From contig QJNS01000090.1 of assembly GCA_004154925.1 (NCBI GenBank), positions 214,167 to 278,166 on the forward strand: DNA of 64,000 nucleotides. The letters are read 5' to 3'. This stretch comes from Monosporascus cannonballus. Lineage: Eukaryota; Ascomycota; Sordariomycetes; Xylariales. Both the position numbers and the translations under genes were made by a program. Below are positions 45,609 to 59,620 of this stretch, in pieces. Below the pieces are notes generated by a model that was given only the letters and a program-made list of their open reading frames with translations, did not search any database and had not been told where the DNA came from. Each line of letters starts with the position of its first letter. The first letter of the stretch is position 1.

Positions 45609-45800
45609 ATATCTGTCGAGCTTGTAACGCAGTAATAGTCCGTAATCTATATAGATCGATTTGTGGCATGAGGATATGGCGCCGTTATTTCCGATTAAGC
45701 GAATTTCGCCGTCTGTGGAAAATTGCTTATGCTTTTTGTGAAATCGAAAGTATAGCTTTTTCGTATATTATATATAGCGCAAAAAAAAGGCAGTTTTTCA
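45609..45800 (-). pseudogene. Upstream part of the coding region split by Copia
   Basis: The minus frame encodes STDGEIRLIGNNGAISSCHK then SIYIDYGLLLRYKLDRY. It is in frame with the 31319-31009 segment once the Copia element and one ATATC copy are disregarded. It is less AT-rich than its surroundings. No family recognised. Confidence 0.45.
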
Positions 45801-48320
45801 AAATGTCTCAATATTGCTATTTATCGAAACCGAGAACCGCTTAACCAATTCGATTATATTTTAAACTGAATATAGACCTTTAATTTCGTTTAACTTATTC
45901 GGAAATTTATTAAGTAAAGACCGTTGAAATTCGGTAAAAATAAATATTTACTTTGCCCCTTTACTGCCAAACGAAAACAATTATGCAAAAAGCAATTCGT
46001 TTACCCGTTATTTATACTAGAACTTTATTATTTTTTAAGCAACTCCCTTTATCGAACCGGCTTTTAATTATTTTTATACAAATGTTTTTAAATTTAAAAG
46101 CTCGAGTATATTAAGGAAATTAAGCGTACATATAATATAATAAAGTCCAGCCGAAATTAGATTATTACAGTTTTTTTCCAGCATAATAATTTCGTTTTTT
46201 TTAAATATGCCAAAATCGCTTTACGTATATATTTGCCGTTAAATAACGCGTATTATTAAGGCCGTATTTTTATCCAGTACCGTAGGTTAAAATTCCTTTA
46301 TTTTGGAGATTTAGTGGTAATATCTTAACTGGCCAAAATTTAAAATTAAAATTTAATAATTATTTCGTCCTAATTTGAATTATTTGTAATAAATTACGTA
46401 TCGTTTTTCTTATTATCTAAGTTTATTACGTTACTTTTTATTATAACCTTTATGTTTTTATAGATAGTATGATTTTCAATTTGTCGAACTTAAATCTTTT
46501 TTGCCATTTTTTTAAAAATAAACGATTCGGTTTTATATTTGTCGAACGCCTAATAAGATGTAAATAATATAACTTATTTATAGTTAATTATATTTAATCG
46601 TTTTTAATTACGAATGATTTAATTAAATCGCTATAATAAATCTTTAATTAAAAAGCTTTGCGGTATATCTTTTTGTATTATTCTATTAATATTCGGGATA
46701 TTTATATTTAATTTAAAAATAATAAGAAATATAATAATACGAATAAAGTTAGCCGATTGCTTTATATTATTATATATACGAATTTGATTTTCGTAAAGTA
46801 TTTCGGAATTATAGAATTTAATTCCTTTTTTTATAACTTTTAACGAATACTCTCGGTTTATTATAATCTTAATTAGGTAATTACAGATATCCATAATTTT
46901 CGCCTTATTAGTAATATAAATAGTTTTAATAATAAAATATAAATTATTAAGTTAAATTAAAGAGATATTATTTAATAGCCCGAATATATTAATTATTAAA
47001 AAATTTAAGTATTTTTAATTCGGATATTACCTTTTGGGTATAAAAAAAATAATAATATCAATTTCGAGATAATTAATATTAAAATGCCGGACTTCCGCTT
47101 TATAGCTATATTTAATTAAGTCTCCGATTTAATAAAAGCCGTTATATTTCGCGATTTTTTATGATATTATTTGTAAATATTATATATACAAATTAATATA
47201 TATAAATAAGGAAAATAAAACGTAATTTACGAATATTAATATATTTATATCGAAAATCTTTTTATTTTAATAATAAATATATTTCGTTAATAATAATTAA
47301 ATTATATTGCTATTTGAAAACAGGATTTAATATATTAATTTAAAATTAATTGTTCGATATTTATTTAAAACTAAAAATAATATGGTTATATTATTCGGTA
47401 ATTATGCGGTCGAATAATTTTAAATTAAGTTTTTTCGTATTTGTAAATATTAAAATAAAAGCAGAATATAAAATTACTAATATAAAAATTCGTTATTTTT
47501 TATTAATTTAATTAATAATATAATTTAAATAATACTTAAATTAATTATTAAAAAGAGTTTAGGTAATTAAGGATTTTTCGAAATTTATTTTAATAACAAA
47601 ATGAATATTAAGTTTTCCGAAAACCAGATTATATATTTTATCGACCTGTTTTTTCCGTAAAATACGGCCTTACCCATTAAGCATAACGCCTAATATAAGG
47701 CGAACAAACCGATGGCGCAGGGTTTTCGTAAGGTTATCGACCGTATATATAACGTTGACATATAGGTTAATTACGTTTATATCAGTAAAAAATCGGTGAA
47801 GGTATCAGATAAAAATAAAGGTTTTCGTTTTAAAAAATTAAATGTTTAAAAATTTAAAATATTCTTTTTAAATTTTTAAATATATTATCCGTATTTGGCT
47901 AATTAAGGAAAAAATATATTTTAGAGCTTATTACGGACGATTTTAAACTTTATATATTATTATTTTGATTTATAAGGTTATATTATTATTATGTTAACCT
48001 AAAAAGAATAAAACGTTGGAATATATATTAATCGAAATTTTAGGCCATTTTTTTATTATAATAATTTTTATTTTATATTAATTAAAATTGTTATTATATT
48101 AGCAAATAAAGATTTTAATTTTATATTAAATTATATAAATTAAAATAATAAAAATTTCGTAATTAATATATATTATTAAAGTTAAGAATAATAATTTCTG
48201 CGAATTTGTATAAGAATATATTAAACGAAACGAAAAGATCACAATTTATTATTACGTTTTATTTTGGAGGTTTTGTTATTTTTATGGGTATTATTCTTAA
48301 AGGAGTTTAACTAATATATT
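45801..48320. other. AT-rich relic DNA between the two transposon nests
   Basis: Strongly AT-rich, full of stop codons in all frames, with no LTR pair or signature motif that I can read. Patches near 46.2-46.35 and 47.65-47.8 kb keep more G+C. Probably older repeats mutated by RIP. Confidence 0.5.
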
Positions 48321-49110
48321 GGACCCCTGACAGATACTTCTTGATCAAAACCTATAGCTGTGGCTACGACTGCTGCGCCGCAGGCGCAGCCACAACCTCC
48401 AAAATGGGGTCCTGATCACGATGAGGCAAGGCTGCCTGTGTTCAGTAGGACTCAGCGGCGCAGCTTGTATCTTCGTCGCTTGGAAAATTATAGTTTGACG
48501 GACAGTTTGTATTGGTGGCTATTGCCGTAACGGCTGCGACGTTTGACGCAATGCATACACGCCGCCAAACCCCAAACAGTCAGCAAACCGCGGCAAATAC
48601 TGGAGCAGTTACCAAAGTCGTCTTCCGATGACGTTGCTGCTTTATCTATCACTACAGATTTCGATGACGGTTATGACATAATTAATCCATCAAATAACAT
48701 CAAGGCAGTCTCGGGACAACTTTTCATGCAGAATATATGCGCCTTCTTCGTACTTTACCCCTTTATCTGCCGCTGTAACGAACACAACCTAAGCTTACGA
48801 TTACTTGTGCGCTTTACTATTGTATGATAGGCAATACTGTTGAACTCGTCAAGGGTGTGTTCGATGAATCTCAGCGGCCGCGACACTTGTAGCTTTTCGC
48901 CACCCGCTCCCATATAAGCATGACGCCTTTCCCTATCAGGAAGCGACTATCATGAGACTTTATGAGGAGCGGCCGCGAAGATTTTTTTTGATGTACCCTT
49001 GGCAACTAGGCCTAGATGGGTTAGCCTGTCGCGGCCGCTGAAGAAGCGACCGCGACGGGAAGCTGCCGTCGCGGCCATTGAAGCAGCGGCCACTTACACT
49101 GATTTGGCCC
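48321..49110. other. GC-normal island inside the AT-rich block, with three GCGGCCGC sites
   Basis: About 0.8 kb of normal composition between eroded sequences. It contains a perfect 7-bp-stem hairpin ctgcgcc-gca-ggcgcag (48373-48389) and three 8-bp GCGGCCGC palindromes (48874, 48969, 49031). It also holds an inverted pair related to cgaacacaccct (about 48778 and 48850) and a 94-codon ORF (48543-48827) without recognised motif. The segment around 48755-48795 resembles 63031-63077. Confidence 0.55.
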
Positions 49111-49312
49111 TTTATGATCTCATAAATAGTTAATCTGATGAGAATTATTATCGTATATTATACCGGTAGAACTATTGCCAAATTTCATAAAACTATTATC
49201 GGATATTAACATTCGATAATTTTTATAGCCGTTCTGGAATATCGATATCGTAATTAAGATAATTTTATAAATTTTTAATTTTATTATTAATTAAGAAAAA
49301 GGCTTACGAAAT

Positions 49313-49500
49313 TGTAATAAGGCTATATGGAGCCCTATTATGGAGCACCGGACAAACGCCGATACCAAGCAGTACTAGCGCAGCGCCTTATATGCGAACA
49401 CGTATAACTGTATTTTTATCTTTCTTTTTTTTTCTTTTTAGCTAAAAAATAAATTCTTATTAGTAATCGATTACAAACCGTTCAAGTAAAGCCTTTTACA
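49313..49500 (+). repeat. Gypsy-3 left LTR
   Basis: 188 bp, TGTAATAAGG...CCTTTTACA. It keeps a fairly GC-normal core (ggagcaccggacaaacgccg), in contrast to the eroded interior. Confidence 0.9.
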
Positions 49501-51738
49501 TATTTTCTAGCTTATTATTTAGCAAAACAGAAAATGTTCGAAATTAGATATTAAATTTTTCGAACATTTTTTAAAAGGCTTAATAAGAGGCCTTTATCGA
49601 CCCAAAGTTATAAAAAGTATTTAGCGCTATGAAAGAAACTTTAATAAGCTCGATAGCGGCTATGGAATAACGCATAAATTACTAATTCGAAAAAAGCAAA
49701 AAAAAAATTAACCTAATTTTATAAATATATAAAAACGTAATATAAGACAAATAAAAAGCTAATATAAACGGCCGAATAGCTTAAAAACGGCGTAATTATT
49801 TAGTAAAAGCTTATTATTGAATTATACATTCGGAACGTAATAACCTTTACGAATATTAATTTTTTTTCGACTTAATAACGATCGGAAATATAATTAAATT
49901 ATTCTGTAAAAACGGTTCGAATAACCGAATTAATAATAAGAGCTAAACGGAAGCTGCTGCTTTAGTCGGAGAAATTCGACGGGACAAAAAAGAAATTTTT
50001 CGGATAATACGTATTTATAATTTATAAATTCGAAATAAACGTTATTTTCGTAAAAAAAGTTTATAAATAATTTTACGTTATATATAAAAAATTCAAAGTT
50101 AATATATAACGTACGGTAATTATTTATTATATTACTAGAAATTTAAATTATATTTATAACTTTATCGGTTTTTTTTAAATATTATACGAATAATATAATA
50201 ATTAGCATAAACAAATAACCGAACGTTTTCGAAATTTAAGATAAATTAATAACGCAAAATTTTGATTATTTTATTTTTTATTCGAAAAAATATTAATAAA
50301 TATAAAAAGCTTATTTGGCTAACGGAAATAAACTTTACGTTTTTAAAAGAAATATTAAATAAGAAACTTACTTAAGTTTTAATCTTAATAAACTTTTTGA
50401 GAATTATTATATATAAGTAAATAAAATAATAAAAATTGTCTTACGCCTTAAAGAAATAATACTGTAAAATTTTTTTTAATAACTTAATTAAGCGGTAATA
50501 ATTAAGCGGGAAATAACTTAAATAATTATATAAATATAATGGGTATTTCGGTAATAAAACAACAAAAATAAAAACTCCAAACTCTATTTTTAATGTCGAA
50601 ATAATACGCGTAATATATAATTTAAAAAAAATAAATCGCCCGTAAAACAAAAGGCCTTTACTTATGTTATAAACGACTTAATTATAAGGCGAACCGCTGC
50701 TCGTTTTTCTTAATAAAAAACCGTAAAAAAGGATTAATTTATTAAAAATATACGGAAACGAAAAGTCAGAATTTAAAAACAAAAAAAGAAAAACGTAATT
50801 CTTAAATATTAACGTGTTTAAAAACGAAAGGCGACCTAAGCCGAAATAAAAATTACGAAGCAAAATATAAACCGCATTTTATTTATTATTAATATATATA
50901 TTATTTTTAAAAAATTTAGGAAATTTTTTATTACTTAAAAATATAAATATTTTGCCATAATAAACGAAACGTTTGTAAAACGTTTACGGTTATTATATAT
51001 TTTAATAAAATTACGCGAATTAAAAAAGTTCAAAAAAAACCCGCGATATTAATAAGGAAATATTACGGAGATAATATATATAGAAATAGATATTAACAGT
51101 TTTAAGGTCAAAAAATTTATATATATTATTAATAGCTTTAATAATTTTTGAATTTTGGAAAAACTTTAAATAAAACGTTATAACGTAATATACGTAATGT
51201 AAAAATATTTTTAACGATAAGCGCAATAAATCGTATAAAGGTTTACGAAAAAAAATATAAGACCTAAGAAAATAACGTACAAATAATTTAGAGAACGAAA
51301 ATAATTTTAATTGTCGTTTTCGGAGCGGAATTTCGGAAGATAAAAAAGATTAAAAGGACTAAATAAGAAGTTTAATTATTTTCAATACTTTTAGCCGATA
51401 TTAATAAAGTGTTAACGTTTAAGAAAAAATAAAAATTAACAAAAAGTTTCTATTCAAATTAAAAACGTTTCGGAAATTATTTAATAAAAAATTAAGCAAT
51501 ATTTTATTTTTATTTTGTTTCGGAATAGATTATATAATTTTATTCCGTAAAAGTAAAATAAACAAAAATATTAATATTATGGAGGCCTCTATATATTATA
51601 ATTAATAATAAATTATTAACTTTAAAAAAACCTTAATAGAACTTTTAAATAAAAAGTATATTTATGTAAGTAATTTATTTATAAAAATTCCGGTTTTATT
51701 TATAAAAAAACCTAAAAAAAGTTACGTTTTTATTATAA

Positions 51739-52126
51739 TGTAATGGTTAGGCGGTTTAACTAACTATTAAATCTGAGTTGTACGAATTTATATTAGCAGG
51801 AGTATTGTAAAAATCTGAGCAATAAAATAACTTAATTATATTTCTTAATATTAAGGTGTAAAAACGTATTGCAAATAATTGGTATTAATAAATATTATAA
51901 GCTGAAGTTATCTAAACTATGGAAGTAATAAGCGTATATATCTTTTTTCTTCTTAGCTTGATTACTTATAATTATACGCCTAGTAATAATTATAATCGCT
52001 TATAATTTTCTTTGATCACTTTTAATTATTGGCTTGGCAGTAATTACCGTTACGTAACTTTATGGGGTAGCCCGTATAATACCTATTTATCCGTTTTTTA
52101 AGGCCGGAGTTCGTTAGGTCGTAATA
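51739..52126 (-). repeat. Gypsy-2 left LTR
   Basis: 388 bp. It starts TGTAATGGTTAGG and ends gtcgtaata (CA to TA). The core is built on aattataatcgcttataatt-type units. Confidence 0.88.
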
Positions 52127-55100
52127 TGATTTTCCCTCTCTAAAATCTTGTCTTTAAAATTTCTTTTTTTTTCTTCGTTTAGTAAATGTCCTTTTTTTTT
52201 ATTCTTAATTATATCGTTTTGTATTTCCAAAATTCGTTACGTTCCCCGTTCTTTTACCGTTTGTCGTATTAACTTTATAAAAGCTTTTAACGAATTTAGT
52301 TACGAAATTATTCCTTATTTTTATTGTTTTTCAAAAAGCATAAGGTGTAAAATAATGAAAAACATTTTGAAGTATAAGGAATATGTTAATCGGGGTTAAT
52401 CTTGTAATAGTATCGGTATACTTATTTCTTTCTTACAAAATATTCGTCGCGAATATTAACGCTTAGAACGCGAAAAAGCGCTTACTAAAAAGCGATTATT
52501 AGAATTTTAACGGTTTTACTTCGAAGCTTAACGTAAATATCAGGAAAAGATAAATAAAGTTTTTTTCGTTTTATTCGTTTGCGTAAACAAAAGGCGCTAG
52601 TTCGTTCGAAAGATATTATTATAATATAACGTAGGCTTTAATCGTTAAACGAATTAAAGAAATAAAAACGTCGGGAATAAAAATAGCTGGAAACCGCCGT
52701 TACGGCTACTACGTTAACATATATCGCGTCCGATTAGCCCGATATCCCGGTTACCGATTAGTCGGTTATTAATTAGGACGTATCCGTTATTATTAATAAA
52801 AATTTTTTAATAGGCGCTAAACGCTAATAAGGTTTTTGACAGGTTTCTAGATATTTTCGGAATCCGGATATTTTTTTCACTTAATTAAATATTGGGTAAA
52901 TTCGTTTTGTTTTCGTATGTCGAAAATTTTCTTTACTTCGTATATTTGTTCATCTTCCATTTTTATATCGTCTTATGCCGTATGCATTTTGATTATATTT
53001 GCTGCTAATTCGAATAAAAAAATATAAAAAATTAAATAAAATTTAACTTTTGGTAAAAGTTCTAATTAATAATTGTTTTCTGAGATTTTCTTAACGATTT
53101 TATACAGACCGATATATTTAAAACCGAGTTTTTTATTAGGTTTTTTTATTTAAATATTTTTTATAATAAGAAAAACTATTTCCCCCGTTTCGAAAATTAA
53201 TCCCTTTAACTTTTTCTAGTTATAATATTTACTTATTTAATTTAGTATAAATTCTAATTTTATTTTTATTTCTTAATACAGCTATCGTAATTATTTTGAC
53301 GTAAAAATTACTTTAATATTAATTAAACTGTTATTACGTATTTTTCTATAAATTTTTAAAATAAAACCAAAATTTACGTTTATAAATATTATCTTAATAC
53401 TTTCGTAATAATTAATATTATAAGTTAATTATGTATTTAGCAATTTCGTAACGTAATTATTTTGTTTATAATTAATATAATATCGTAAGTAAGTTTTTAA
53501 AGTTTAATTTATTTAATTTATTTATTTATCCGTTTAACGTTTAAATATATTAAATAATTTGTGATTTAAGCCGATCTATATTATAAAGCCTTGCTAAAAC
53601 TTAAATACGAATATCGATCTTTTATTTGATATAATTTCTATTAATAATCCGTATATGCTAAAAATATATCTAAAAAAATATATGCCAGTTATTCGGCGTT
53701 TATGGCCTTATAATATAATAAAAAATAAGAAAGTTTCGTAAATCGATTAATAATTACGAAAATACTATCGTAATATATTTCCGTAACTAGGTTTTTTAAT
53801 TTTAGAAATTTGGTAATAAAGTTAAATATAACTAAATATTATGGTCGCTTTATAATTAATAATAATTATAACTTTCTGTATAGCTTATGTCGTCGAATTT
53901 TTACTTTAGCGCAAATATCGCATTACCGTATAATTTTCTGTACCGTTAATTTCATTTTAAAAAAGAAATATATACGTTAAAGTTGCTTTAGAGTTTTATG
54001 GATCTCTAAATATTTATATAACTAATATTCGTATATTTTTTTACTAATTTTTTTATATTCCTTTAGAACTTATATTTTATCCGTTTTTTAGTTTTTTAAG
54101 AAATTGGTATTATATTATTAAATCCTTTAATACCTATCGAAAAGTATTATCCGAATTGTCGCAATTTGTCGTAAACGTAAATATCCTTCTGTAATAATAT
54201 CAAAAATTATATAACTAATTTTGTCCAATTTTTCTTTAAAGTTTGGTCGTTTACTTAAGGTATTTGTTTTGCCGTTTTCTAAACCTTTCTTATAGATAAT
54301 AACAAAGTCGAAATTCGCCAGTTTTTTTACGTATTTTAATTATCGTTTTATAAATTCCCTAGTCGTAATAAATCGGGTAAAATTTTAATAATTCGTATAA
54401 ACCTTAATTTAATATAAATTTCTTTTTAAAAAATATTTATATTCTCGAAATGCCATAATAATAACCATAGATTTTTTATTTGGAATGCCGTAATTAAATT
54501 CGGCTCCTTTTAATTTGTACGAAAAAAATGTAATAAAATACAATTTGCCTTAATTATTTCGTTATCCGATTATTATATTTAATACGTAATCCGAAATATT
54601 AGTTTTTAACTTAATAAGGCGGTTTAAATCATACATAATTAATACTAACTTGCTAATAATCATATTGTTAATATTTTGAAATATTTTTTCCGTATTTAGC
54701 ATTTATTTAAATTCTTTTTTTTATAAAATTTATTAAAGGTATAATTATTTTATTAAAATTTCGAATAAATTTCCTATAATAATTAACGAATCCATGGAAT
54801 ATCTGTACCTCCTTAACCGTTATTAACGTCTGTTATTTTGTAATTACAACAATATTTTTAAGGTTTATCCTAATATATTTTAAAATAATAATATATCCTA
54901 AATATTTTATTTTCTATTTGTAAAATTAATTTTTTTTGGCGTTGATAAATAATTTTCCGTTTTATAAAGTTTTAAAAACCTTATAAACGTATTTTATATA
55001 CACTTTTTCCGTTTTTAAGAAAATAAAAATATTATCGAAATAGCAAATAACGAAAATATCGAGATATTTTCGTAATACATATTTAACTATTTGCTAAAAA

Positions 55101-58100
55101 GTTATTAATACGTTCGTAAATTTTATTAATATAACCAAATACTTATATAATCCGTATTTCGTTTTAAAATTTATTATTCATTTATATCCTTTTTTAATTT
55201 TTATAAGGTTATATTTATCCTTAAAATCGAATATTATAAATTATATAACTTTATAAAATCAGTTTTTTATTTTTATAATTAAAAATAATAATGTTCGATT
55301 TTTAACAATAATATCGTTTAATTATTAATAATTAACTACAAATCGTAATTTTTCGTTTTTTTTAGTACGAAAAATATTAAGTAACTTGCTAGTAATTTCG
55401 AAGGTCGAATCCATTTTTTTTGTAGCTAATGTTTTAGGTATTTCTTAAAAGTACGTAATTCGTTTTCGCTAAAGTTATAGATAAGGTAAAATCTTGTCGA
55501 AAATCCTTCCTTAAGAATTATTTCATAATTCTATTTGCTATGTTCTAAAAATTTCGTATCGAATTTCTTCTTAAAAAGCTGCTTATATTTATAATATTAT
55601 GATAACATATTAATTAGATTTTTTGATTTTTAGGGCTATTATTTTTACTGTTTTAAATTATTATTTAATTATTTTAATTTCGCTTTCATAATAATAATAA
55701 TATATCGTATTTTTTAATACCTATTTTTCTTTTTATATTTTATTTCTTTAAGTAGTAAGGTTTTTGTTATATCTTTATGCCTATATTCGTTATTATCATT
55801 AATCAAATATTAAAATTTTAATTCTTTTTTCTTATTTATTAATAGGGAGTAAAATAAATTTTACCTAACCAGTTTTTCCATTAATTAAAATTTCGTATTA
55901 GCGTATCCATAGTAATCCTAAGATTATATCGTAATTTTTAAATGGAATAATATCGAAATTAATTATTTAATATTATTTTTTAATAAAAATCTCGAACTAA
56001 TTAATTTCGCGTATAATTTTTTCGTTATCGTAAACGAATTCCTAACTTTTGGCATTCGCTATTATATAGGATTTTAACTTATATTTTCATAACAGTTTAA
56101 ATTTATTAATTATATCTGGTATAATATAATTTTCGCCTAAAGTTTCGCAGTCCATCATTACGGTATATTACTACGTTCCAATTCGTATATTTAAAGTAAT
56201 AAGGTTGTTAACGTTTCCTATTATTACGTTTAAAGCCTTTTTTGGGAATTTCTTTTAACTTTTTTGGGTTTCGTTATTTTGCAGCTTTTTTACAAATAAT
56301 CTTTTTTTTAATTTTTGTTTAAATTTATCGAACCTTATATGTATTTTTTCGTTTAGCATATTAAGTTATTATATTTGTTATTATTACCGGCATACTGTTT
56401 TTTTAAGTTATATTAATTGCTTTTAAATTTTTTGCAATTTTTTTCCTTATTGAATAAATTATTTTTTTATGTTTATGATTACATCTTATTATGCGTTATC
56501 TTAATTATCATTTTAAAGACTTTTTGTAAATTAACGTATTTTTTTCTTAATAGTTTTTTTTAGGGATCCGCAGTAAATATCAGTTAAAAATAAAGATCTG
56601 TAATAGCTTTCTGGCAATATTTTTTTACCGTACGTTAAATTAACTTCTTTTCCGTTTAGTAATTACATTATTCATAATAACAGAAAAGGTTTTTTTGCGG
56701 GTATTATTTTCCTTTAAGCTAACTTTTTGCTTCGGCCAGCTGCTGGATATTTCTTAAGGTTATAGTTCAAAATTGTCGATATTATTACTTATCGTTCTTA
56801 TTATTTCCGATATGATTAGGAAAGTCAAATCCCTTATAGTATATACGGGTAATTCGTTCGTAAATATGCTGCTTTTATTTTTCGTAATCGAGACCTTTTC
56901 ATCGTCGGCAATATATGGTATGCATTTTACCATATCGATTAAAGATTTTAAAATAAATTTTTTTATCCAATTTTAATATTTGCGTAATTATCCTTATAAT
57001 GCTTTTTATTATATCCGCAATACTTATTAAGCTAGTTTTTTTAGCTTTTCGCATTTTTCGTCAAATCTTTTATCGAGATAATCCTTATTAGGCCTTTTGT
57101 TGTAAGCCTAATACGTATTTGGCTTGGATTATGTTAATAACTTTGTTATCGTTTCTTTAATTATTCCTGGATTATTTTTCCGCTATAAAGGTCCAGTTAT
57201 TTTATCGTGGCTTTTTAATCTTTTTGTATTTATAAACCTTATGTCCCATTTTGTCACAGTTAAAGCCTTTAATCTAGCTCCAGTTTTATCGGTGGGTAAC
57301 GCCGAATTCTATAAGTTCTGGCGCCGTTCCGTAAGAAATAAGGGGTACGTTTCGTTTTTTCCCCTGATTAAACTTATTATATCCCGAACGTAAAGCATAT
57401 TATCCTGTTTTTTCTTATTATTTTTTAAATTGTTAATTATTAATGTTAATTGCTTTTGTAATATACCAGTTTAAAGCAATTATTTGTTTAATCCGAATAA
57501 TCTTATTTTTTAAATTATTCTTTAACCTTTTATAAAATATATCGATAAGGGCGTCGGCTTTATTATTTTCTTATTCTGCCTTAATTGCAGAATTTGTAAA
57601 GGTTACGATATATTTGGAAGCGGATTTTTTCTGTCGAAATTATAAAAATTATTAAGCTGTAAATATTTTTTATCCGAATTACCGAAATTATTACGTACTT
57701 TATTTTCGAAATTAATATAAAATAAAAAATTTTATTAATAAAATCTTTTTTATCCGACTTTTTTATTTCTAGGAAATTTCTTATAATAAGCTTAAATTAA
57801 TTAATCGTATTTCTTATTAGGCATATTTTTATTATTAAAACTATATCCGCTAAATTATTAAGATTTAGGAAACGAAAATAAATTTATGTCTAAATTAAAA
57901 AAGTTTAAAAGTTATCTTTTTTATTGTAAGGCTCTGGTTTTTTCGGCTTTATGCGAGCGAAAAAGGTTTAGATAAGTGACATAACCTTAAATTGTCGGAT
58001 TTCTTTTTCCAGTTCTCGAATTCGAGCTTAAAACTGTTAAATAAGGGTTTCCTAAGCGCTGGCTAATATTTTAACAGTATTAAATATTGCTTAAAATTTG

Positions 58101-58129
58101 ATAGTATTATTAAATAAAAACTTGTAACG

Positions 58130-58517
58130 TATAACGGCTAAGTAGTTTAACCAATGATTAAACTTTGATCGTACGGGTTTATGTTAGCAAGAATATCGTA
58201 AAAATCTAAGTAATAAAATAACTTAATTACATTTTTTAATACCAAGGTGCGAAAACGTATTATAAATAATTAACATTAATAAGTATTACAAGTTAAAGCT
58301 ATTTAAATTATAGAAGTAATAAGCGTATATATCCTTCTTTTTCTTAGCTTGATTACTTATAATTATACGTCTGGTAATAATTATAATCGCTTGTAATTAT
58401 TTTTAATTATTTTTGATTACTGGCTTGGCAGTGATCACCGTTACGTAACTTTATAGAGTGGCCCGTATGATCCTTATTTGACCATTTCTTAAGGCCGGAA
58501 CTTGTTAGGTCGTAACA
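58130..58517 (-). repeat. Gypsy-2 right LTR
   Basis: 388 bp. It starts tataacggctaag (the G-to-A form of the left LTR start) and ends gtcgtaaca. Its core agrees with the left LTR apart from transitions. Confidence 0.88.
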
Positions 58518-58522
58518 TATAA

Positions 58523-59620
58523 TTATCGGGCGTTAAATATAATAATCGAAAAAGATTATTATTTTTTACCCTTTATTTCAAAAATTTTAAAGTTATTTTT
58601 TTATGTTAAGTAACTTACGAAAATAAATATCCGAATAACGTTTTATAAAATTAGGATTAAAAAAGAAAATAAATAGAAAATGGTATTTCGAATACGTTTC
58701 GGTTTATACAAATAACTAATAATACCGTTCGGCTTATACGGAGTTCCCGTGATTTTTTAACAATATGTTAACGGGGTTTTAAAGGAATATTTTAATATTT
58801 TTTACTTAACGTATATATATAATATCCTTATTCTTTTCCGGATCTAAAAAGAATTATATGCAAAAAATAAAAAAAGTTTTAAACCGTTTAAGAAAAATAA
58901 ATTTAAATCTAAATATTTCCAAGTACAAATTTGCCGCAAAAACGATAAAATATTTCGGATTTATTATAAACGCCGAGAAGAGAATACGAATAAACCCCAA
59001 GAAATTACGTACGATCAAAAAGTAAGAAGTTTTTAAAATGTTTAAAAAAATCCGAAATTTCTTAGGGTTCGCAAATTTTTACTGCGATTTTATAGCTTAT
59101 TACACAAATATATCGGTATCGTTAATAACTTTGATCCGAAAAAAACTTTATTCTGTTAAGGGAAAAAAAACGTTTAAACATTTTAAAAATGCTTTTATAA
59201 TAAAACCGATTTTAACATAATAAAATGTCGAAAAATTTATAATATTAAAAATAACTTATTTAAAAGTAATATACGAAAATTATTTATTTTAAGTTAATAA
59301 GTTAAATATATTATATTCGGTTATTTATTATTGTAAAAAATTAAATCCTATTAAAATCAGTTATAAAATATATAATAAAATTTTTTTAATAATAATAAAT
59401 TACTTAAAAACGTAAGATATAAAACTGCATAACATAATCGCTTTATTTAAAATTATTATCGACTATAAAAATTTAAAATATTTTATAATTATTAAAAAGT
59501 TAAACGAACGTTAAATAAAATAATTTAAGAAATTATTCCGTTTTAATTTTTATTTCGAATTTCGTACCGGCCGTTAAAATATTAAGGTCGATATATTTTT
59601 GCGTAAAAAATAAAATATAT
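58523..59620 (+). pseudogene. Gypsy-3 reverse transcriptase / RNase H relic (right half)
   Basis: A plus-strand relic in order: palm (YRALN, YKIRIKKEN, RFGLYK), the active-site region (TYIYNILIL for YIDDILIF), thumb FLGFANFYCDFI, then RNase H with CKKLNPIKISYKIYNKIFLI and EFRTGR. The longest surviving open piece is 59038-59220. The matching left half ends at 51738. Confidence 0.85.

Larger units (their letters stand above)
51739..58517 (-). mobile_element. Gypsy LTR retrotransposon nested in Gypsy-3 (Gypsy-2), RIP-degraded
   Basis: Two 388-bp LTRs (51739-52126 and 58130-58517) and a perfect duplication TATAA (51734-51738 and 58518-58522). It lies exactly inside the reverse transcriptase gene of Gypsy-3. 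Its own coding is on the minus strand; the RT motif VICYFDNIFIF is readable at 55057-55016. The interior parallels Gypsy-1 (compare 35011-35130 with 52740-52850), so both belong to one family. Total 6,779 bp. Confidence 0.92.

Noticed and set aside
57124..57393. 89-codon plus-strand ORF in Gypsy-2
   Set aside because: Lies opposite the element's coding strand in the expected gag region; a less mutated patch, not a gene.
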